Assembly (NCBI GenBank): GCA_031253835.1
Contig: JAIRVP010000013.1
Span: forward strand, 1 to 64,000
Origin: Burkholderia sp.
GTDB taxonomy: Bacteria > Pseudomonadota > Gammaproteobacteria > Burkholderiales > Burkholderiaceae
Length of the DNA stretch: 64,000 bases
Direction: 5' to 3'
Shown here: positions 9,148 to 19,677 of the stretch, one piece after another
Numbering within the stretch: the stretch's first letter is position 1
Layout of the letters: every line of letters begins with the position of its first letter
Position numbers and translations under genes: made by a program
The notes under the pieces: generated by a model
What the model was told of the DNA's origin: nothing
The model's database searches: none
The model's input: the letters and a program-made list of their open reading frames with translations, nothing else

Positions 9148-9161
9148 TCGTACAAGTACGA
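9148..9161 (-). promoter_or_regulatory. Palindrome TCGTACAAGTACGA in the CS1-type fimbrial promoter
   Basis: A perfect 14-bp palindrome lies about 155 bases upstream of the pilin start in AT-rich DNA. On the minus strand it reads GTACTTGTACGA, matching GTATTTGTACGA upstream of the other fimbrial operon at 11 of 12 positions. A TTGTAC inside it and a TATAAA further downstream (19-base spacer) could be a suboptimal sigma-70 promoter. Confidence 0.45.
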
Positions 9162-9448
9162 ATATTCAATTTTTCAAGGGTCCATCCCGGCAATTGTCAG
9201 ACCAATCTCACAGTTTTCAGACGCAAAACATGCTTTGCATCTGACCAACGACCGGGCTGGTATTCGATGTTTGTCTCCGTGTCAGATAGCCCGGACACAA
9301 ACGAACGGGTACGCCCTCCATTTCACAACGCTCCGACCTGGGGCCTGCACCGGCACGCACCCGCACGGCGCATGCGATTGCGTTCGCTGGAAATGCCCGG
9401 CCGGCCGTCGAGCAGACATGTGTGGGATGGAGGGATAAGCAGGCGCCG

Positions 9449-9730
9449 CCGAACAATAAGGTGACCGATCCCGCGAGCGCATGTCGGTGGCCCGGCAAGC
9501 ATCAACAGCGGGAGGATCGACGACGCAAGCCGGGCAGAAGGCAGCGTGATGGCACTGCACGCGAATCCCGACGGCCTCGTCGAGGCGAACGACGGAACGG
9601 TGACTGCATCGGTCTCGGGCAGGATGATCGGCAAGCATACCGTCAGTGGGTGGAGGCAACGCGGCAGGCTGGTCGGTTGAAATAGCGGCACGGTCGGAAT
9701 CGAGTTCGACGCCCGGCCCGCCTGCGACAT
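9449..9730 (+). pseudogene. Decayed fragment of the GLUG-repeat exoprotein gene
   Basis: Bases 9564-9696 align without gaps to 1921-2053 of the GLUG gene with 110 of 133 identities by hand count. The reading frame still spells GLVEANDGTVTAS and IGKHTVSGWRQRGRLVG before a TGA replaces the Trp codon of the intact copy. An earlier block, from 9449, matches about 1546 onward. An internal stretch is missing and frames are lost. Orientation is the same as the intact gene. It marks an old duplication or a fragment left when the fimbrial operon was inserted between two exoprotein copies. Confidence 0.8.
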
Positions 9731-9843
9731 CGCACCGATCGGATTTGGCTTCGATCTCCGTCCAGCATCGCCCCAAGTATTGCCACACGCACCTCTCGGC
9801 CGGATCAACCGCCACACGACGTCGCCACCGAAAAACAAAATTA

Positions 9844-9855
9844 GTATTTGTACGA
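9844..9855 (+). promoter_or_regulatory. GTATTTGTACGA motif upstream of the second fimbrial operon
   Basis: This 12-base motif lies in an AT-rich stretch about 120 bases before the pilin start at 9976. It repeats, with one difference, the motif upstream of the divergent CS1-type operon. It may be a binding site for a shared activator such as the regulator at 18438-19097; that link is inference. Confidence 0.4.
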
Positions 9856-9975
9856 GTGAATTAATTAGTTTTTTCTTACTTGTCAAAAATACCAAATTCC
9901 GTTCAAACGATACGATTGATCCAGCTCCGAAAAGAGTTAAACCCGATCCCAACCACGTTGAATATGGAGAATCTC

Positions 9976-10572
9976 GTGAAATTCAACAAGTCAATTCTGG
10001 CACTCGCCGCTGTCGCTGCAACGTTCGCAGCCGGGTCCGCGATGGCTTCCGACGGCACCATCAACTTCACCGGTTCGATCACTGCGGCATCGTGCTCGAT
10101 CACCGGCAACACCGGCGCCAACGTCTCCGGCGAGAAGGGCAAGCAGAATATCGCGGTCAACCTCGGCAAGGTGAGCGCCGACGCGATCGGAAGCACCGAG
10201 AACGGTGGCGTCTCGGCCGGCACGAACATCAGCCTCGCGCTCGACTGCGGCGCCTCCGCCACCGACGTAACGACCGTCGCGATGAAGTTCGACGCTGTCA
10301 ACGGTTCGGGTCTCGACGGCAAGAACAACAAGCTGCTGAAGGTTGCCGGCGACGCCGAAGGTGTCGGTATCGGCTTGTTCGATGCAGACAACAAGCAACT
10401 GAACCTGGCCGCAAACGACACCATCACCGGGAAGCTCGTCAAGGGCGGCACCGATGAGGCGCCGGTGTACACGGCCACGCTGAACCTGCGTGCCGGCTAC
10501 ATGGCCAACGGCGCAGCGATCAAGCCGGGCGTCGCAAACGGCACGCTGCCGTTTACGCTGACCTACCAATAA
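9976..10572 (+). CDS. Type 1-like major fimbrial subunit (FimA family)
   Basis: This 198-aa pilin has a signal peptide (MKFNKSILALAAV..., cut after AMA) and the FimA-family pattern. That is GTINFTGSITAASCSI near the N-terminus with the first Cys, a second Cys (LDCGAS) closing the disulfide loop, and a C-terminal aromatic motif ending LPFTLTYQ. The GTG at 9976 is preferred because GGAG sits 5-8 bases before it; an in-frame ATG at 9964 overlaps that ribosome-binding site. It is the first gene of the rightward operon pilin-chaperone-usher-adhesin and is followed by a stem-loop. It probably forms the fimbrial shaft by donor-strand exchange. Confidence 0.92.
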   Translation: MKFNKSILALAAVAATFAAGSAMASDGTINFTGSITAASCSITGNTGANVSGEKGKQNIAVNLGKVSADAIGSTENGGVSAGTNISLALDCGASATDVTTVAMKFDAVNGSGLDGKNNKLLKVAGDAEGVGIGLFDADNKQLNLAANDTITGKLVKGGTDEAPVYTATLNLRAGYMANGAAIKPGVANGTLPFTLTYQ

Positions 10573-10584
10573 ACCACCCGAACA

Positions 10585-10612
10585 GCGACGAGGCGCGCCT
10601 TCCCCTCGTCGC
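10585..10612 (+). terminator. Stem-loop after the type 1-like pilin gene
   Basis: A perfect 9-bp stem (GCGACGAGG / CCTCGTCGC, 10-base loop) lies 12 bases after the pilin stop and is followed by a pyrimidine-rich GTCTTCTCT. It is probably a partial terminator that sets the pilin to chaperone-usher ratio. Confidence 0.6.
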
Positions 10613-10635
10613 GTCTTCTCTACACCCATTCCGTC

Positions 10636-11352
10636 ATGAAGAAATCATTCATTGCCGCCATCGTAGCGGCCGGTTCACTGCTGCCGTTTTCTCCCGCGGC
10701 GCAAGCCGGCATCTCGCTGAATGCCACGCGTGTCGTCTATGCCGCGCCCAGCAAGGAAGCGTCCGTGCTTGTCCGCAACCAGTCGAAAGACGACGTGATG
10801 ATTCAGTCCTGGCTGGAATCCGATAACGGAAATGGCGACCTTCCCTTCGCCATCACGCCGTCGCTGAGCCGCCTGGCGGCGGGCAAACAACAAACGCTGC
10901 GCATTTTCTACTCAGGCCAGGGCTTGCCTGACGATCGCGAGTCCGTGTTCTGGCTGAACGTGCAGGAAATCCCTCAGAAACCCAAGGACGACAACACGCT
11001 GCAAGTCGCGGTGCGTCAGCGAATCAAGCTGTTCTATCGTCCGGCCGAGCTCTCGGGCAAGCCGAATGAAGCGGCGCAGCAACTCAAGTGGCGCTGGGCT
11101 GCCACGAGTGGCGACGCAGCGCTGGAGGTCGTCAACGACACGCCGTATTACGTGTCGCTCATCAAGGGCCGCATCGTCAACGGCACGCAAGCCCATGCGG
11201 TTCAGGTCGAAATGGTCTCGCCCAAATCGTCTCGTCAATTCAAGGTGACAGACATGGCCGGCCACGGCAGGCCGGCGAACGCCAGGATTGAATTCGGATC
11301 GGTCAACGATTTCGGCGGAGTCGACGAACACGAGTCTGAACTGACCAGGTAA
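10636..11352 (+). CDS. Periplasmic pilus assembly chaperone (PapD/FimC family)
   Basis: This 238-aa protein has a signal peptide (cut after AAQA) and the two immunoglobulin-like domains of PapD chaperones. Signatures include GISLNATRVVY at the start, the conserved Arg in the first strand, and the domain-1 edge motif LPFAITPSLSRL. The hinge segment QRIKLFYRP contains the Lys-Leu-Phe-Tyr-Arg-Pro core typical of the family. It follows the pilin gene by 63 bases and precedes the usher. It should stabilise pilin and adhesin subunits before delivery to the usher. No clear ribosome-binding site precedes the ATG. Confidence 0.93.
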   Translation: MKKSFIAAIVAAGSLLPFSPAAQAGISLNATRVVYAAPSKEASVLVRNQSKDDVMIQSWLESDNGNGDLPFAITPSLSRLAAGKQQTLRIFYSGQGLPDDRESVFWLNVQEIPQKPKDDNTLQVAVRQRIKLFYRPAELSGKPNEAAQQLKWRWAATSGDAALEVVNDTPYYVSLIKGRIVNGTQAHAVQVEMVSPKSSRQFKVTDMAGHGRPANARIEFGSVNDFGGVDEHESELTR

Positions 11353-11471
11353 CAGATCGCGGCAGGCTGGATCTCGTCGATTCCGATCCATTTCGCTTAT
11401 TCAATTCTACTAATCAACAGGGCCAGCGCGTTTTCGAAGGTTTCAGGCAACGAAAGGCACGCGATCAAATC

Positions 11472-13976
11472 ATGGATATCATCGAAAAGAAACTCGACTT
11501 GCGGGCAACAGCTTGCCAGGGAGCATCCTGTTTGATGGCACTTGGCACCATCATTGCGCCTGCGGTCACGCAAGCCGCCGAATTCAATGACCTGTTCCTG
11601 AAGAAAGGCGAAGCACCTGTCGAGATCAAGTATCTCGAACAAGGCAGTACCGTTCCGCCCGGCAATTACGACGTTGACGTCATGCTGAACCATCAGCCGG
11701 GCAAACGAGCGACCGTTCTGTTCCGTGCCGACGACAACAATGTCGTCAACCCCGTCATCACGTTCGGCATGCTGAAGTCGCTCGGTATCGACGTGACGCG
11801 GCTCGAGAAAGAGAACAAGATCGCGGCCGGTCTTGGTGACAATGCCATTCTCGATCTGCCCCGGTTGATCGACGGTGCATCTGCCGATTTCGACGTCGGC
11901 TCGCTGACACTCGACATCAGTATTCCGCAGGCGTACGTGCCTCGCCGTTCGCGTGGCTATGTCGATCCGTCGTTGTGGGACGACGGAGTGACGGCGGCGT
12001 ACAGCAACTATCAAGCGGCGTACAGCAACGACACCGGATCGGACTACAACAGCAACTACTTCTATCTCGGATTACGCAACGGCATCAACGTTGCAGGCTG
12101 GCGCATTCGCAACGAGTCTTCGTTGTCGAGGCGACAGCGCACATCGCCGCAGTTCACGTCCAACCGCACCTACGCGGAACGCGACATACGCGGGATGAAA
12201 AGCACGTTGTCGATGGGCGAGCTGTATTCGACCAGCGACATCTTCGACAGCGTACGCTTTCTCGGCGCGAAGATCGGCACCGATACCGGCATGTTGCCGG
12301 ACGACGAGAACGGCTTCGCACCGGTCGTGCGCGGCATCGCGAAATCCAATGCCGTCGTCGAGGTACGTCAGAACGGATACACGATCTATTCGACGACCGT
12401 GACACCCGGCGCGTTCGAACTCAAGGATATCTATCCAAGCGGATCGAACGGCGATCTCGAAGTCCGGATCACGGAATCGGACGGCAGCGTCCGCACCTAT
12501 ACGCAACCGTACTCGCTGCTGCCGGTGATGGTCCGGCGCGGCTCGATGCGCTATTCATTCGCCGCAGGCCAGTTTCGCGGCTACGGTCATGACGGTCCGC
12601 ACCCGATGTTCGCGCAGGGTACGCTCGTCTACGGCCTGTCCGACAATGTGACCGGCTACGGCGGCTTCACCGGCGCCGAAAAGTACGCGGCGATCGCGCT
12701 CGGCGTCGGCCTCAATACGCGGCTCGGCGGCGTGTCGTTCGACATCACGCACAGCCAGTCGAATGCGCCGGGTCGAAAGGCGAACGGGCAAAGTTTCAGC
12801 ATTCGCTACTCGAAAACGCTGGCCGCCACCGACACGACGTTCACGATGGCTGCCTATCGATATTCGACCGACGGCTATCGCACGTTCGCACAGCACGTCG
12901 ACGATCTGAATCCGCTTCGGGGCGACGGAGTACGTCGCCAGAAGAGCGACGTCAGGCTGTCCGTCAACCAGTCGCTCGGTCGAAGCGGCTCGATCTATGC
13001 GGGCGTCTCGGATACGAGTTACTGGAACCGTGGCGGTTCGAGCCGCAACGTCCAGCTTGGCTACAGCGGTGCACTGAAGAACCTCAGCTACAGCCTGTCG
13101 GTCGCGCATACGAAGGACACCGGCCCGTTCGGCCGATCCGATACGCAGTTCGGCGCGTCGGTCAGCTTTCCGTTCGGTCGCAGCTCGAACGCGCATCGCG
13201 TGAACTCGAACGTCGTCGCATCGACCTCCGGCGCCCTCAACATCCGGTCCGGCGTGTCAGGCTACCTGGACGAACAGAACCGGTTCAACTACTCGGTCGA
13301 CGGCAATTACGAGAAGAACAGCGGCGGGTCGGGCAGCATCGGCCTCGGCTGGGATACGCCGCTGGCCAAACTGACCACGAACTACAGCCAGTCCGGCGAC
13401 AGCCGTCACGTCGACGTCAACGCGTCCGGCTCCATCGTTGCGCATGGCGGCGGCATTTCGCTGGGCCAACCGGTCGGCGAAACGTTCGCGATCGCCGAAG
13501 TGCCCGGCGTGAAGGGTGCGCGCTTCTCGGTGTCGTCAACGGTCGACACGGATCGCCGCGGGTATGCCGTTCTGCCGTACGTGCAGCCGTATCGCTACAA
13601 CTGGATCAACATCGATACGGAAAGCCTCGGGAACAACACGGAGATTACCGAGAACGCCAAATCGGTGGTGCCGACACGTGGCGCCATCGTGAAAACGCGG
13701 TTCGCCGCGGAAATTGGCCGACGCATCCAGTTCGACGTCACGCAAGACAATGGCGGCAAGGTGCCGCTCGGCGCGACAGCTTACGACCAGGACGGCAAGA
13801 TCCTGGGCATGGTCGACAACGGGTCTCGCGTGCTCGTATTCGGCGTCAAGGACCAGGGGCGGATGTCGATTCGCTGGAGTGCCGGAAGCTGCGAAGGCAA
13901 CTACGCACTTCCCGCTCAAAACAAGGCGCTTGCCTACGAACGCATCGCGATGACTTGCAGGATGGCGGAGCGTTAA
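11472..13976 (+). CDS. Outer-membrane fimbrial usher (FimD/PapC family)
   Basis: This 834-aa protein shows the usual usher architecture: signal peptide, N-terminal periplasmic domain (ending near residue 150), a 24-strand barrel, a plug near residues 250-330 and C-terminal domains. Recognisable segments are FAPVVRGIAKSNAVVEVRQ and PGAFELKDIYPSGSNGDLEV in the plug region, and the end GRMSIRWSAGSCEGNYALP with its conserved Cys pair. Length is normal for the family. It lies between chaperone and adhesin genes in the rightward operon and forms the pore and assembly platform. Confidence 0.95.
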   Translation: MDIIEKKLDLRATACQGASCLMALGTIIAPAVTQAAEFNDLFLKKGEAPVEIKYLEQGSTVPPGNYDVDVMLNHQPGKRATVLFRADDNNVVNPVITFGMLKSLGIDVTRLEKENKIAAGLGDNAILDLPRLIDGASADFDVGSLTLDISIPQAYVPRRSRGYVDPSLWDDGVTAAYSNYQAAYSNDTGSDYNSNYFYLGLRNGINVAGWRIRNESSLSRRQRTSPQFTSNRTYAERDIRGMKSTLSMGELYSTSDIFDSVRFLGAKIGTDTGMLPDDENGFAPVVRGIAKSNAVVEVRQNGYTIYSTTVTPGAFELKDIYPSGSNGDLEVRITESDGSVRTYTQPYSLLPVMVRRGSMRYSFAAGQFRGYGHDGPHPMFAQGTLVYGLSDNVTGYGGFTGAEKYAAIALGVGLNTRLGGVSFDITHSQSNAPGRKANGQSFSIRYSKTLAATDTTFTMAAYRYSTDGYRTFAQHVDDLNPLRGDGVRRQKSDVRLSVNQSLGRSGSIYAGVSDTSYWNRGGSSRNVQLGYSGALKNLSYSLSVAHTKDTGPFGRSDTQFGASVSFPFGRSSNAHRVNSNVVASTSGALNIRSGVSGYLDEQNRFNYSVDGNYEKNSGGSGSIGLGWDTPLAKLTTNYSQSGDSRHVDVNASGSIVAHGGGISLGQPVGETFAIAEVPGVKGARFSVSSTVDTDRRGYAVLPYVQPYRYNWINIDTESLGNNTEITENAKSVVPTRGAIVKTRFAAEIGRRIQFDVTQDNGGKVPLGATAYDQDGKILGMVDNGSRVLVFGVKDQGRMSIRWSAGSCEGNYALPAQNKALAYERIAMTCRMAER

Positions 13977-14126
13977 AGCGTAATCACAACATCGAAGTCG
14001 GGAAAAAATCCGTGGCGCCTCACTCGGCATCGAGTCCACGCCTATCGCCTACCGATCGTCGTAAACGGCCCAAACGCATTCAGCCATTGAATGCCTCGAG
14101 GTGAATCCATCCAACTGGAAATGACT

Positions 14127-15143
14127 ATGCGCAAGATATCCATACTGGCAGGCATTTTTCTGTTCAGTGCCGCAGCAACCCCGGCGTTGGCCGACGAACC
14201 GTGCTACACGGATCTGCCAGAACGAAAGCACGGCATATTTACGATCAACGGGTATGACGTACCGGAATTCAATCCTTCTGTTCCCATAGGCACAGTCCTC
14301 GATTCAAGGGAACTTAACACGTCGGGCAGTACCTACCATTTCTACTGCATGGACAATAAGAACGTAGGTAAAGTTCTCAATGGACGCCTGGGTGAAGAGC
14401 CGGAGCCGATCTATAAAACGTATTCGTCTGGCGTCAGCGGCGTCGGCATACGGATGCGCTATAGCAAGGGCTCGGTGAATACAGACTGGTGGCCTCTTGA
14501 GGTCACTATTTCCAGTCACACGCTGGTCCAATCCCCAAACCCTATCCTGATCGAGTTCGTCAAAGTCGGGCCGATCACCGCCAAGGGAAAGCTGCAGGGC
14601 CGAATCGGCGGGACATGGGCGCGCGACGGCCGATACCTGTTTACGTCATACGAGATCACCGGCAGCATCACCATTACGCCGAAGGTACCGACATGCTCGG
14701 TTTCGACCAAGAAGATCAGCGTTTCAATGACGCCATCGGGATCCATTGCAACGCGCGATTTCGGCGGCATCGGCGGAACGTCTCCCGAGCGCGATTTCGG
14801 CATTACGTTGAATTGCTCCGGCGGCGACGAAGGCACATCGACAAACGCCTACGTGACCTTGACTGACCAGACCGATTCGTCGAACCGCTCGAATACCCTG
14901 TCGCTCACGACCAATTCCACCGCAAAGGGCGTCAAGGTTCAGGTCCTGAAGGATGGCAAGCCGTTGAGTTATGGCCCTGACTCGAGTGCGCCGGGAACGG
15001 TCAACCAATGGAAGGCCGGCAACATCAAGCGGGGGGTAAGTACCTTCGAGATTCCGTTGAAGGCTCGCTATATCCAGACCGGCTCGACGATCAAGAGCGG
15101 AACGGCAAACGCGGTTGCGACATTCACGATGAGCTATCAGTAG
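14127..15143 (+). CDS. Two-domain fimbrial tip adhesin (FimH-like architecture)
   Basis: This 338-aa exported protein has a signal peptide (MRKISILAGIFLFSAAATPALA) and an N-terminal lectin-like domain to about residue 180 with cysteines (EPCYTD, FYCMDN). A C-terminal pilin domain beginning PTCSVSTKKISVSM follows, ending AVATFTMSYQ, the family's C-terminal strand. The pilin domain's second Cys is in LNCSGG. The start was moved to the ATG at 14127, preceded by GGAA at 6 bases; an upstream in-frame ATG at 14091 would disrupt the signal peptide. As last gene of the operon it is the probable tip adhesin. The receptor cannot be read from sequence. Confidence 0.85.
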   Translation: MRKISILAGIFLFSAAATPALADEPCYTDLPERKHGIFTINGYDVPEFNPSVPIGTVLDSRELNTSGSTYHFYCMDNKNVGKVLNGRLGEEPEPIYKTYSSGVSGVGIRMRYSKGSVNTDWWPLEVTISSHTLVQSPNPILIEFVKVGPITAKGKLQGRIGGTWARDGRYLFTSYEITGSITITPKVPTCSVSTKKISVSMTPSGSIATRDFGGIGGTSPERDFGITLNCSGGDEGTSTNAYVTLTDQTDSSNRSNTLSLTTNSTAKGVKVQVLKDGKPLSYGPDSSAPGTVNQWKAGNIKRGVSTFEIPLKARYIQTGSTIKSGTANAVATFTMSYQ

Positions 15144-15175
15144 GGCGTCGGCTTCGTCGACGCTGCCGGCATGTC

Positions 15176-15211
15176 GCCGACGGCGGTATGCATATCACCG
15201 CTACCGTCGGC
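15176..15211. terminator. Bipartite stem-loop between convergent adhesin and kinase genes
   Basis: An 8-bp outer stem (GCCGACGG / CCGTCGGC) and a 4-bp inner stem (CGGT / ACCG) with a small bulge lie 33 bases past the adhesin stop. There is no T-run. The remaining bases to 15396 hold no recognisable gene. Confidence 0.4.
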
Positions 15212-15396
15212 ACACGACCTGCGCCGGATGTCTGTCTCGTGAACATCAATGGCAATTCAAGCGCAACCGCCGCGAGGCTGCCGAACTTGCCATCGTGCCA
15301 ATCGCCGGGCTTCTTGCGAGCACTGATCGAAGATACGACACGTTCGCGCGAATCCCGCGCTACCCTGGATCAGGACCGGCAGCTCAATCGACGCCG

Positions 15397-18419
<3,023 letters not shown>

Positions 18420-18437
18420 GGCGCCGTGCCACGCCCA

Positions 18438-19097
18438 CTATTCGGCGTCGCCGGTTTCCTCGGGTAGGTGCCCTTCGCTCGCGTAGCGGATCAGGTCGAC
18501 GTCGCGCACGATGCCCAGCTTCTTCATCGCGCTCGATTTCTGCGAGCTGATCGTCTGCTTGCTGCGATGCAACTGCGTCGCGATTTCGCCGACCGTATAA
18601 CCCGCGCAATAGAGCCGCACGACTTCGATTTCGCGGTTGGTCAGCGGCCGTGTGCTCGGTGCGATCTCGCTGTTGTCGAGCAACTGCTTGATGAACGGCG
18701 ACAGGTAGTGCGCGCCGACGAAAGCGGCATGCACCGCGCCGACCAGATGCGAAATCGCATCCGATTTGCTCAGGATGCAGCGCACGCCTTGCTTCTGGAT
18801 CGCACGCAACACGCTCGGGTTGTCGAGCATCGTGATCGTCACGAGGTGAAGCGCGGGGAAGCGGCGCTGGAGAAAGGACAGCAATGCAAGACCGTCGCCG
18901 AACTTGCCGCCCGGCATCACGTAATCGACGACGAGGACGTCGCTCTGCTGCTCGTCGAGCATGGCCACCAGGTCGGTCGAATTCGACACGGTGCCGAGCA
19001 GCTTGATCGTGCTGCTTCCCGAGAGCGCCTGCGACATCCCGAGCGCGGACGACGGATGATCATCCGCCACGATCACACGCACAAAAAATTCATCCAT
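18438..19097 (-). CDS. NarL/LuxR-type response regulator
   Basis: This 219-aa protein has an N-terminal receiver (VIVADDHPS; phospho-acceptor in VLVVDYVMPGG; Thr/Lys switch region SKSD). Its C-terminal LuxR-type helix-turn-helix reads PLTNREIEVVRLYCAGYTVGEIATQLHRSKQTIS. It lies directly upstream of the hybrid kinase, 18 bases apart on the same strand, so the two form a phosphorelay pair. The arrangement of an Hpt-bearing kinase and a LuxR-type regulator near chaperone-usher genes resembles RocS1/RocA1 of Pseudomonas and the CblSTR region of cable pili. Control of the fimbrial operons is therefore a reasonable inference. GGGGAG lies 11 bases before the ATG. Confidence 0.9.
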   Translation of the reverse strand: MDEFFVRVIVADDHPSSALGMSQALSGSSTIKLLGTVSNSTDLVAMLDEQQSDVLVVDYVMPGGKFGDGLALLSFLQRRFPALHLVTITMLDNPSVLRAIQKQGVRCILSKSDAISHLVGAVHAAFVGAHYLSPFIKQLLDNSEIAPSTRPLTNREIEVVRLYCAGYTVGEIATQLHRSKQTISSQKSSAMKKLGIVRDVDLIRYASEGHLPEETGDAE

Positions 19098-19405
19098 GAC
19101 TTCAATTCTCCCCGATACGCGCGGCTCGGCTTTTCATGCCTGGACTGGATGACACTCGCCTCCCCCTGTCGACACGGACAGGCAACCGTGTCCGGAAAGC
19201 CGAATCGTGTTTGCCACATTCTAAGATAAGTGTCGGACCCGGCGTCATGCCGGTGATGTGACACCGCGACATACCGTGCGTGGTGGCGTTTTCATGGTGG
19301 ACTGAACTGTTGCCAATTCGTCAGGATCGACGGCGCACACGCCATCCGCGCCATACCCGACGCAATCGTCCGGAACCGTAAGCCCGGCGTGCCGCCCACG
19401 GTATC
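19098..19405. other. Intergenic region upstream of the response regulator
   Basis: These 308 bases contain no convincing gene in any frame. They should include the promoter of the response regulator and kinase, reading left, and the 3' region of the 61-aa gene. No clear hexamer pair or hairpin was found. Confidence 0.4.
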
Positions 19406-19591
19406 CTATCGCTTGGCGATCGGCCCTTCGTGTTCGTCCGCCGACCGTTGCCACTCGATCAGTGCTCTCCGCTTCTGCGACGGCGACATCATCATGTACT
19501 CGTTCAGCATCGTGAGAAAGTCCCGTCTGGACTTCTCCGGCAGCGTCGCGAATACCAGCAACAGCCCGAACACCTTCCCCATATAGCGCAC
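19406..19591 (-). CDS. Small 61-aa protein of unknown function between two signalling genes
   Basis: The product begins with a short hydrophobic stretch (GLLLVFATL, residues 9-17). A charged helix-like body follows (SRRDFLTMLNEYMMMSPSQKRRALIEWQRSA). Its GTG start is preceded by a strong AAGGAGAG at good spacing, which argues for real translation. It lies 86 bases downstream of the second hybrid kinase on the same strand, so it may be co-transcribed. No family was recognised. It may be a small accessory or membrane-associated factor of the phosphorelay, but this is only positional inference. Confidence 0.55.
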   Translation of the reverse strand: MRYMGKVFGLLLVFATLPEKSRRDFLTMLNEYMMMSPSQKRRALIEWQRSADEHEGPIAKR

Positions 19592-19677
19592 GGCCCTCTC
19601 CTTTCTTCTTCAGTCGTGATCGCAATGCATCGGAGCGATGCGCCGCGTCTGCCTTCTTTGTTCCGTGTGGCGGGTGA

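Noticed and set aside
9001..9193. Longer pilin start about 200 bases upstream of 8992
   Set aside because: It would put 67 non-secretory residues before a perfect signal peptide and run through AT-rich promoter DNA.
7619..9244. 541-codon plus-strand frame across usher and pilin genes
   Set aside because: It crosses two real minus-strand genes and the AT-rich promoter and encodes no recognisable protein.
9217..9498. Open frames in the region between the two fimbrial promoters
   Set aside because: Composition and lack of start signals fit decayed DNA; the only recognisable content is the GLUG relic.
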